From positions 7,360,437-7,424,436 of the forward strand of contig OU342636.1 in the NCBI GenBank assembly GCA_910589415.1: a DNA stretch of 64,000 nucleotides, written 5' to 3'. The notes below the pieces were generated by a model. It had not been told where the DNA came from. It made no database searches and saw only the letters and a list, made by a program, of their open reading frames with translations. The DNA comes from Malachius bipustulatus. Lineage: Eukaryota > Arthropoda > Insecta > Coleoptera > Melyridae. Of the stretch, positions 47,101 to 59,100 are shown in pieces (position 1 is the first letter of the stretch; each line of letters begins with the position of its first letter). The position numbers were made by a program, and so were the translations under genes.

Positions 47101-50100
47101 TGGGACAAACCTGGGAAAACCGGGCATTCCAGAAGAACTGATACCATCGCAGATCCTATCCTGGAAATGCACTCTGATGGTATGAGTCCTATGATATCAT
47201 TTGTAAGACCATTTAAGCTCCTAATAGACTGGAAAGAATGGCAACAAATGGAACACCTGTGCCTGAAAAAGGGGCTGGTCTGGGACACGGATGGCTCAAA
47301 GACAGCGACAGGTACGGAGCTGGAGTGCATGGGGTGGTCCCTAGATGCAGTATTTACGTACCACTGGGGACGCATGCCAGCATCTTCCAGGCTGAAATAA
47401 ATGCAATTAGGCTATGCGTTGAAGAGAATATTAGAAGGAACTATAGCCGTAGGGAAATCTACATCCTCTCCGACAGTCAGGCTAGCCTGAAAGCCCTTGC
47501 AGCTTATGAAATCAGATCAAAACTGGTCTGGGAATGCCTGCAAGACCTCATTGACTTAGCCAGGTGCAACGTGGTGACACTAGCTTGGGTTCCGGGTCAC
47601 CGTGGGATGCCTGGTAATGAGGCTGCAGATCAACTAGCCAAGAAAGGCGCTAGGATGAACTACACTGGGGCCGAACCAGTGTTTGGCATCCCAAGGAACA
47701 CTGTACTCGGGGCAGTGGCTCAGTGGGTAAGAACCCAACATAGAGCACACTGGAACCGTATAACAGGAAACAAACATGGTAAGGTGATGATTAAGGAGCC
47801 CTCTCAAAACCTTGCCAGACAGAGACTGCAACTAAACAGAATGCAGATCAGAACGGTGGTGGGTCTTCTCACAGGACACTGCCACCTAAGAGTACACCTA
47901 CATAAACTGGGGATATACAGAGAAGAATCAGTTTGTAGACTCTGCAATGAAGAAGATGAGACAGCTTCTCATGCGATATTCGAGTGTCCAGCACTCGCAC
48001 GAACACGCTATGCGGTCCTAGGACCACTCAGCCCCAGGAGCCTGCTGGCGGAAAAGACCTTGGTTAGCGGACTACTGAACCTTGTCAAAGGAACGGAGCT
48101 CTTCTAATCTAAATGTGAGAAATACAATAAGCCCGCTGGCTTCAGTGTTTGGGACCACATAAACCATCTCTCACATTTAGTTAAAATACCAAATACCAAT
48201 ACCAATAATATTGCTCCGACAAATTGTAAAGTTTTTATTGCTTGGATAGGGAAATAAAGAGTTATAAGTAGTGTGCCTCTACATGCTATTTAATGTGGTG
48301 ATTTTTTTGGTGAACTTGATATTTTGATTGCTTGTGTCTATGAGAAGTTACTGGCTGTAATAGTTTGCCAGGCTTTGTTTTAAATATCAGTACATGGGTA
48401 TAATAACTAACCCTTATCAGTGGCAAGTATACAGGGTGTCCGGTAAGTACCTCCTAATCTCTCGGGAGCATACAGGGGAGGTCAAAATAAACCTAGTCTG
48501 TCATAAAAAAACATTCCTAAAGTGTCCCTAAACGGAGATACAGAGCCCCAAAATGGTACCCTAAGATTTACTTTTTTGGCTCTAACTTTTGAACCGACCT
48601 GTATAATTTGATGAAATTTTAATTTTTTTATAGAGGCCATAAATACTCATTAAGCCATATCAGAGTGGATGTTTGACGTCCTAAAAGAAGTCAGGAACGG
48701 ACTTACCGCCACACTCATTGTCTCAAAGTTTTGACAGGTGTCATTTTACAGAGCTGAATACTTATTTTTTAAATACGCTGGTCATTCATCTTCACAAAAG
48801 GTACTCTTAATTTATTTCGATAAAACTAGCGGTTCTCAAGATAAATCGACTTTTATGCGAATTTTGACCAAGTTCCGTCAATAGCAATCCATTTATGTCG
48901 GTAGGTTTATCAACAAGAACCTGATTTTTACGTGTTTGTGTTTAGCATTTAGTAACTTTTGAGTGTTTCGCATACCTAAAAACCGATTTATCTCGAAAAC
49001 CGTCAGTTTTACCGAAATAAATTAAGAGCACCTTTTTTAAAGATGAAGTATTAGACTATTCAAAAAAATAGTCTTTAGCTCTGTAAAGTGACACCTGTCA
49101 AAATTTTAACTCAACGAGTATGATGGTAAGTTCGTTCCTGACTTCCCTGACGACATCAAACATCGACTTTAATATGGCCTGATGGCTCTCTGTGGCCTCT
49201 ATAAAGTGTTTAAATTCCATCCAATTATACAGGTTGGTTCAAAAGTTAGACACAAAAAAGTAAATTGCGGGGCGCCCTTTTAGGGCTCCATATCTCCGTT
49301 TGGGGACACTCTAGGAAATTTTTTTTTATGACAGACTAGTTTTTTTTGACCTCGCCTGTATGCTCCTGAGAGATTAGGAGGTACTTACCGGACACCCTGT
49401 AGATAATATTAATTTAATTATTTTATATTAAACTTAGGCCCGGTTATACCATCCAAGTTCAACGGAGGTTCAAAGTTGAACCAAGAAGAAGCGTCACATT
49501 TGTGTTGTATCACGACGGTTCAGTACTGAAATCGAGTTCAACTGCCGGTTCAGTTGAACGGCCATTGGGGTCCATTTGGTAAAACGCGGCCGCCGGTAAA
49601 CAAGTTCATCTTTTGAACTCAGTTCAGTTGATCCAGAGTTCACCGGCGAATGGTACAACCGGGCCTAAAAGGCAATATTTAATTATTCAAATTAGGCATA
49701 AAGGGGTCCATAAACTCCTCAGTATGGTGATCAAATACGTGTACTGTACCAGTACCAATGGTAGACATGAGGACTATCTTGACTGTTCTGCAGGCTGTCA
49801 GAGAAGTGTTCATATTGCGTGTGCTGGTATAGCTGAGTGTTAATTTGTGGAAATGAAAAAGTCCGGTGCTTTGAAGAAGTGGAAATGTGATGGTTGTATC
49901 AAAGTCTAACAAGCCTGGATCTTCTAAGGTGGCTGATGCTAATTTGTGTAATGCTGGAGGTGGTTTTTGTAATCAGGTCTCCTTACTGAGTTCTGATTTT
50001 GGTCTTCCCTGTGGTAAATGTAAAGAAATTGTGAATTAATTTTTAATGATATCAAATTTTTTTAATCCAGATGGACATTGACTCATTTGTGGTGTGGTGT

Positions 50101-53100
50101 GAACTTAATTGGTATGGAATGTAACCCCAAAAAATGTTTTTCCATTAGGTTTGGAAAATCTTCTTTACCATTTACCCCATACTCTCTCAATGGAGTCTCT
50201 CTTGAAAGAGTTGATCATATTAGAGACCTTGGAGTTATTTTTGAGTCATAGAATATCTACATATTCTATGTATACAAAAAGATATTTTTTATCAAGAGAT
50301 TTTCTTTTAAATTTAAATCGATTGCAACATTTAGAACTTTGTATGTATTTTCCTTTGTTTATTCCAAGTTGATGTATGCCTCGACCATTTGGAGGCCTTA
50401 TGAGAAAGGACTTTTAAAAAAGATCTCTATACCTGAAATATGCTGCCTTCAAGACTGTAAATGCATTGCACTTTACTGATCACAATTTTACATCAACCTA
50501 CAGGTTATTTTCAATTTCCACAGTGGAATCTGCTAGAGACAAATCTGATATTCTGTTTGATTTTAATATATTAAATAATAAAATGAATTGAGCTGAAATT
50601 TTGGGCAGATTTCATTTCTATACTCCACCAAGGACATTGCGAGGCATCTGCTGTTACTTTGAAAACCCCACATTGCGTGGAGGTCAAAAAAAAAGAGAAT
50701 GATCAAATGTAGCTTGAGATGTCGACTGCAGCTGCATGTCCGAAAACAAGGAATTTTGCCGAGGTTGTTCGAGATGCTCGTTCTATTGTTGTGAAACCTG
50801 TCAGACCTGATCAGAGTGTGGCCGCTACGAAAACTTAGCTTATCTAGAAGATGAATCCTGCAGAGAATAATTTAAATTTAACCAAAGTCAACGGTATAAA
50901 AGGTGGTGGAGTTGCTGTGAATTGTCGCAGTGCTGATGACTCCGGGAAGTTCAAGGCCATGGCCCAGGAGAAGCTATCTGAGGGTTATACAGTTAAGGAG
51001 GTGTCTAGTCTGACGCCTAGAATTAAATTGGAAGTGGTATCGCCAGAAAGTGTTTCCAAGTTTATTAGTTTTAAGAATTTACGTAATAGAAATGATGTTT
51101 TTCAGGCTGTCATTCAAGTTGATGTGATGACTTACCGGAGGGCTCTGGCTGCAGGACACTTGTTTATAGGATATGATCGATGTATGGTTTATGATCTAAT
51201 TGAGGTAAGGTGATGCTATAACTGCAGTGGCTTGAATCATATATGTATAAGGGTTACCGACACTCACCCATGTGTCCAAAGTGTGCTGGTGACCACTGCG
51301 TTAACAAAATATGTAAGTCTGATTATTTAAAATGTGCTAACTGTGTTAAATATTTTACCTCTCCAATACTTCATCACCAATCTTATACATAAACTGAAAC
51401 TGAAAAGGACTTCGCATTCTTGTGTAAGACACAACCTTACATTTGGAGACAATTGCAGCCTGTTAACAGCGCACCACTCCAAAACGAGTCCAAGCTGACG
51501 CTGGAGCCTGATGCAGTCAGCCAGGCAGCTGATTATTGTAAATATCTTCAAGTCGTCGGCAAAAAAACAGAGGACGGGTTTCAATCACACAGCTAAGGTC
51601 ATTGATAAAGATAAGAAACAATAATGGTCCCAGGTTCGAACCCTGGGGAACACCTGAAGTAGCTCTGAAATTTCCCACCTTGAATTCATTGTGTGACACA
51701 TACTGGAATTTCTTGGAAAGACAGGAGTCAAAGAACAACATGAATGAAGATACAAATCCAAAATCTTGTCTGCTGTTCAATCACCCTGTATAATTTGGTT
51801 TTTCCGAATCTGTTGCATCATTGCTGAGGTCATATCTGACTGACCGTATGCAATATGTGGAACTGAATGGTTTCAAGTCTGTCGAGTATGGGGAGCCATA
51901 TATGGTGTTCCTCAGGGATCCTTGTTGGGAACCCTATTGTTTATAATTTTTATTACTACCTTCACTTCTGTAAATTTTATCCATTTAAACGTTATGGTAT
52001 CTGCTGTAGTAGCCAAAATCCCAATAAATGTATCACCAATCTTTTTTTTTATTATTCTTTTTTTTTTTAATCTGACACACTATATAAAATTACATTTAGG
52101 AAACAGCGAAGAGTTGCTGGGAGTTTTACCTGGTACCCTAAATCAATAAAAATAAAAAGAATAATAACTCACCAGTCCGTTTACTAGAGGCATTCAACTC
52201 TAGCAAATTGAAGCCCAGCTCGTTACAAACAGCATACACTGCTGAGCTCTTCCCAGATCCATTGGGACCCTCCAGAACAATGCAGTTCTTCAAAAATCCA
52301 TTTCTGCTCCTGCTGTCATCGTCCGAGTATTCGAAATCCGATTCGCTGCTATATTTTCGCTTCCTCTCGCTCCTGCTGCCATCCGACCAGTTATCCAGCC
52401 ACTTCTTCAATTGAGAAATCGAGGTGCCATTCCCCATGATGATCTCTGAAGTAGAAGGCTTATATTTCTCAGTCCACATCATGAAATCATAAGGGTTGAT
52501 GTGGTTGTTTTTATTGTCATCATCATTATCATCATTATCAGATTCGACCTTCTTTTTATTGCTTCTTCTTTTCTTCTGTGGTGTTTTTTGCTTTCTGTCT
52601 TTGTTATTAGACTGCTTAGATGCTTCTTTTCCCTTTTGAGATGTGGAACATTTATTTTTGTTAAAGTATTGAAGCCCACTTTGACTATAAATACCCTTGA
52701 AACACTTGTATACGGGGTAATGGGTGTTTTTTCTCTTGATGTGATTTATGAGTTGTTTAGATAGAGCAACTTTCCTGAATTCATCCGGTATTGTGTCTTC
52801 AGATTTGTCGAAAGCAACTGGCATCAATAAATTCCATTTTAAGTTGTGGCTACAATCATAGCAATTGTGGGAACTGGCTAAATTTAAACCAGCATTTGGT
52901 AAATTCCAAATTTGTTCAGCAGTTTTCTGTTGTATATGGCTGATTAGGGGAAATACGATGTGCTCTCTATCTTGCAATCTGAAAATATATAAATTTACTA
53001 TTACAGTATAATCGGGCTAATCTGGTATCAGTGTGATTGGGCTTTTCAGTTATAGATTATCAGAAATGTCGGAATGTTAAGGGTCTATAATAAATCGGTT

Positions 53101-56100
53101 TGTTAGCTTATTATGGAAAATTTTAAAAATATCTCTTATTTGTAGAATGAATGGGTATGTCACTAACAATACTTCGGATGTATGTGCATTGTGCATGTTA
53201 TTTTATTATTGATTATTATTCTTCTGTTTAATGCGAAATCCCATAGGTTATGCCATATCCCATAGTGCCCAGAAATATTTTGAGACTGGACTGACTGTAT
53301 GTTGTTGTAAGTCGAGCATTTTGATAACAAAATTCTAATAAAAAGTAAGAGTGAAAAATTGCCAACCATATGAATTTGAACGTAACGCCCTTTAACAGGA
53401 ACAACCATTCAAACTGCGAATTTCGTATTAAATTGGTGCTGGAACAAGCTGGGGTAGGTCACATAGCGGAAAAAGGCTTGTCCAGAAACCATAGAAGCGG
53501 ATGCAAAGCAAAAATGGTTAGAAAGCGACGTTAAGGCAAGAAATATTATAGTTGAATGTTTGGCAGATAATCTGGAATTAATCAAAGAAAAGAAGACAGC
53601 CAAAGACATACTAGAGGGCCTGCAAAAGACATATACGAAAAAATGTATTGCAATGCAAGTCAGGTGATATTGTGGCAAAAGTTGATTTCTTTGAAATGCA
53701 CTGAGGAATGCCCTTTGAATATTTTTTTGAACAGAGTTTGAACAGTTTATTCACAAACTTAAGGCAGCAGGTGGAGGACTTAAGAACAATGAGATTGTGT
53801 CGCAATCGCTAGCAGTGATGTCATACTCCTATGTCGCTGTGAAAACAGTAATAGATGGCATACTTTCACAAGACGAAAATAGTATTACACTGGATTTTGT
53901 GGAAAACAAGTTGTTGTTGGAGTCGAAAAAGGAAAGTATACAAAGAGATTCAAGTAGCGGTGCTTGTGCTGAGCGATTTAAGAAAAGGTTGAATAAAAGT
54001 GGAAAGAGCCAGAAATATGTTGATGGAAAGGCAAAATCATTTCCATTCAGATGCTATGAATGTGGAGTTCAGGGTCACATGAAAGTCGACTGCCCTAGGA
54101 TGAAAAAGAAATCTGGTAGAGCAAGTGTAGCTGAAGAAAGTGATAGTGATGAAGGTTTTGGTTTAAAAATGAAGTTTGGTTTATAGTACAATGGATGTAC
54201 CAACACCAACCATCTTGTTAATGAAGCTACAGGTCAGCTGATAGATTTGAAAATAGTAAATCATAAAATAAATATAGCTAAGAAGGGAGAAACCAGAGAA
54301 ATGGAAAAACAAGGAATTCTTCACTTGATCACAGAATATGAAAAGCCAGTTGTAAGGAGAATGAGTTTGTAAAAAAAGAACTTATTTTAAAACCTCTTGT
54401 CGGTAAGAACAATCGAAGAAACTGGGCTATAGGTCATACTTAAAGATAAAAAAGTGCTGATAATGAAAAATAGGAAAATTTTGATCAAAGGAAAGCTTCA
54501 TGGAAATTTACACATATACTTTATTTTTTATTTATTTTTATTCCACCAAGTCAAAATTCTAGGGGAACGATTGGCAACAAGACTGATTAGGTTGGTTATG
54601 GTGATAGTTGTTACTAAAATAGTCACTGGGATAGGTATAAATTAATTTAGGTTATGTCGATTAGTTGAAATGTCATTTTATTTCAAAATTTAAAATTCGA
54701 AAAACTTGAAACGCAATTTTTAGACGTAAATTGGAAAATTTTAGAGACTTGTAAATGTAAGTACCTAGCTATTTTACTCTTATAAATCTTATGTATGTAG
54801 GATTAGACCGATTCCTTCTTAGTTTTCAGTAAAAATGTTGAAAATAGAAGATCTATTATTGACAAATATAGAGGTACTTACATTATTTATAATCATTTTT
54901 TAAGAATTTCTCAAGGAATATTTCAAGGAATCTGATTAAACTGTATTTTTGCTTAATCTGGAGAAACATCGTTCTTGTTTATAGCATTACAGCATTTGCT
55001 GATTCATTCTTTTCTTTCGTTTGAAATAAATTTATCTGCCTGAGCATTTAATTAATTTTGAATTTGATAATTTGGTTTGTCAATTTGACAACTTCAACTT
55101 TTCAAGTTCCTTGGCGTTTCGCTGTGACTAGGGTACCGAATCAGGGACCAGACCTAGTTTTCGCAAAACGTCATTAGATATAGTCAATCCAAGCAATAGT
55201 TAAATTTATACTCAAAAATTAAATAAGTAATAAAAAGGACGATTTTCAAAGAAAATAAAGTAATTGGAAGTTTTTAATTTACGTTTTATAACAGTGCAAC
55301 AAGGAAACATGTTTTGCAGGTGACGTCATAGCCTACACCCGAATCGGGGAATGTTGCCGTTACTTTAGTCAGAACGTACATTTTTTGCCAAGGTCAAGAA
55401 AACAGGCTACCATCCGACAAGATGAAAATTACTGTTTAAAGATTGCACAGGGTACCAACTTGACAGCTGTTTGACAAGTCCATCTAAATAAAAAATAGAC
55501 TTTAGTAGTTGTTGAATACACCTGAGAGAGCAAATGTGGCAACAAGGTTTGAACACAGAATAATGGGTCATTCATATAAATATCCAGCTCCAAGTGTGTG
55601 TGATGTATGTTTAAAAATGAAACCAACCAGACAACCGTGTATCTCAAGTGACGTCATGGAACCAATCAATCCACCCACTTTTGACGGCAAAAGGTATGTA
55701 GTAACCTTCATTGATCATTTCTCACATTTCGTTATGTGGTTAACTCTTGACCAACAAAAGTGAGGTCGTCAACTGCTTTAAAAAATACGTTGCAGAGGTC
55801 ACAGCAAAATTTGGATGCGAAATAAATGTCTCCGATGTGACAATGGGGGCGAATATGTTTCAAAATAACTAAAGAATTTCTGTCGAGAGACAATGGCTCG
55901 GAATCCAGAGCGTTGTGTAGCTGAATGTTATTCAGATTCTCATTAGAGAAAGAAATTTACGCTCCAGTAGCATGGATGCTGTCTGTGCTTGTGTTACTGG
56001 TGTTATATTTAGAATTCCCAGAATTCGATTTGAATGTATCGCGGTTTGATGTGTGTTCTACATTTCTAATGGAAAATTAGGAACTCCCGTTTATATGGAA

Positions 56101-59100
56101 CAACCTTAAATACTTCAAAACAACTCTGATATGATTTGTAAGTTAAGTAAATCGTAAATCACTTGATGGTCTTAAACAGGCACCTAAACGTTGGAATGAT
56201 CTGTTTCATAAAACCTTAGTAATTCTGGGCTTGCAAAGGTCAAAGAAGTCCCTGTCTTTATTTCAATCATGAAATTTTATTGTTGATGTATGTTGACGAC
56301 ATAATTTTGTTTTCAAAATACTCTGAAAGTTTAAATGGGCCGTATGATTCCCCTTTCGTTACTAAGACATCTTTATCTAAGTAATTGATTAATTTTATTC
56401 TGACATTTTTATCTGTCAAAATATAATGAATTTTATCACTAATGAATGACACTCTCGAGGACACTCTGTATAACTACTTAACGAATGGGAAATCATAGGT
56501 TGAAAATAAAGACAGTCGTTAAGCGTTTAACAACAGTCTCTAACTTTTAATAGAAGAGAAATCATATGGCCCAATGTTATCAAATGTGAACTGTCAAAAT
56601 TCTTTAAAATAAAATAATTTAAAGATAAAAAATTAACTTTTTTGGTACTTGAAATAGAAAAATTTGGAAAAGAGTTGCATACTTCACAAAGACAGTTGAT
56701 TGATAAAGTTTTAAGGAAATTTGATATGTCAGATTCTAAGGGATTACAGTTAGATTACAGTCTAGATTACAGTTAGATGTAAACAGAAGTAAGCCGAATA
56801 TTAATGTACCTTGTTGTGAATTAATAGGATGCCTCATGTATACAGGGATTACAGGGTGTTTCATTTTTATCCAGTGTCATTTTAGGAAGTGATAGAGAAA
56901 CGCAAAACAAGTCGATTTTCCTCATAAAATATTTTTCAGAAAGACATACTTCAACTTTGAAGATAGGCAATACCTACGTGTTTACCTATCTTCAAAGTTG
57001 AAGTATGAAAATCGAATTCTGGGAATATCTGTAGGGCCGCTTGAGCGATGTTGTTCAAATTTGGTACACATAGTTCTGAGATAGAGACCTATTATTGTTT
57101 ACTGGTAATAACCTGTTCCAAAACTGTCCAGTGGCGTAGATAGTGAGTGGTGGCCCCATTTTCCCACCCCATCTTATAATATGCTTCTGGATATTTTTCA
57201 CACATGATCATATTTGTAGATTATTGCCCGTAAGTATTCACAAAGCATTCTGGCCCTGTAATATCCCGAAAATAATTAAATGAATGAGATGGAGAAATAC
57301 AGTTTATTTGCATTAGAAGGAGATTGAGATAATTGATTACGTAATTATTTGGTAATTATCGTTTGTGAATACGGGCTTATGTTCTAATTTGAAAAGAAAA
57401 GTACTCCAGCAAAATTTTGATATTAGGTATCGTTTCCGAGCTATTACAACATTTTTATTGTTCATATTATGTGAAAAATAAATACAAATTAACTGAACAC
57501 TTCTACCTCCATTATTATGCCTTTCTGAAAAATATTTTTTGAGAAAATCTCACTTATTTTACTATTCTCTAGCACCTCCCAAAATGACACTGCTAAAAAT
57601 GACACACCCTGTATACAGTGTGTCCAAGATACGGAAGATAAGATAACATTAAACAATTTTTTTTTCAAATTTTATTAATTTTTGGTTTCCATGATTTTTT
57701 TATACCGAACGACATGAAAAACAATAACGGTAATGAGAAAATCAAAAGTTGGCTATGAAAACTTTGGGATCTAGTCGGCTTTGGAAATTTTTGTAATGTC
57801 AAATGACTTAGGTAAACTAAAAAAAAATAAAAAATTTAATTGATTTTCAACAATAACAAAAGGATATGGCTGAAACGAAAAAATTTCAATTTTTCAGTTT
57901 TTTCAGGATATTTCAGCAATGCCTGAAGTTTTCCTAATTTTTTTTTCAGGATCTTAATAAGCATCAAATTGTGCAGCTTTTATCTAATTTAACCCACCTC
58001 GTATCTCTTACCGTTTCCAATATCTCGATGTTATCCCTTCCTTATCCTGAACACACCGTGTTCCATTTTACACCGGTGTCATTTTAGGAGGTGCTAGAGA
58101 ATTGGAAAATAAGTTAACTTTTCTCAAAAAATATTTTTCAGAAAGGAATGATAACGGAGGTAGTTTTCCAATTTTCCAAGAGTATTTTTCTTTTAAAATT
58201 AGAACGTATAATGTAAAAATATGATCATCTGCGAAAAATATCCAGAGGCGTAGAAGATGGGGTGGGAAAATGGGAGCCACCGCCCACTATCTACGCCACT
58301 GGACATTTTTGTTTAAAGTTATTACCAGTAAACGAGGGGTAAGACACTGGCAATGAATGTATACAACACTGCCAAATATTTCCAAAACATTGCCAAATAT
58401 TTCCAAACATTTCCAAACATTGCCAAATATTTCAAAATATTTCCAATTCCAAACATTGCCAAATATTGCCAAACATTTCCAAATATTTCCAAATATTTCC
58501 AAACATTTCCAAACATTGCCAAATATTTCCAAATATTTCCAATTCCAAACATTACCAAACATTGCCAAATATTTCCAAGCATTTCCAAACATTTCCAAAG
58601 CTGTGTACAGACATTTCCACAGAGTGTCCTACCCCTCGCCAGTAAACAATAGGTCTCTATCTCAGAACTATGTGTACCAAATCAAATTTGAACATCACTC
58701 AAGCGGTCCTAAAGTTATTCCCAGAATTCGATTTTCATACTTCAACTTGCTCCGAGTTACTACACATACGCTAGGGTACGACTTATTTATTCCATAACGT
58801 AACTATTTTCTGTACGTGGTAAAACAAAATAAGTTGGTGGTAACACATGGTCTTACAATGGGCAATCGAATGGTATGTTTTGAAGTTGGCCCGAAAAAAT
58901 TCGCATAAAAAAACCAAAGGTGGTAAAACGAAAATAATTTTGGTCCTACGTTGGACAATCGATTAGGATGTTTTACCATCCAGCCCGAATTTTTTTCGGG
59001 CCAACTTCTGGTACCTATTACCAGGGTTGGCAAAATCCGTGTTTTAAATTATTTTAAACAAAACACCTGTTTTTTATTGTTTAAAACAGTTTTTATTGTT

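Noticed and set aside
58287..58797. Three overlapping frames of about 90-145 codons on both strands with repeated FGNVWK- or NISKHFQ-type units
   Set aside because: They are all readings of one minisatellite inside a hAT-type MITE; periodic low-complexity peptides, not genes.
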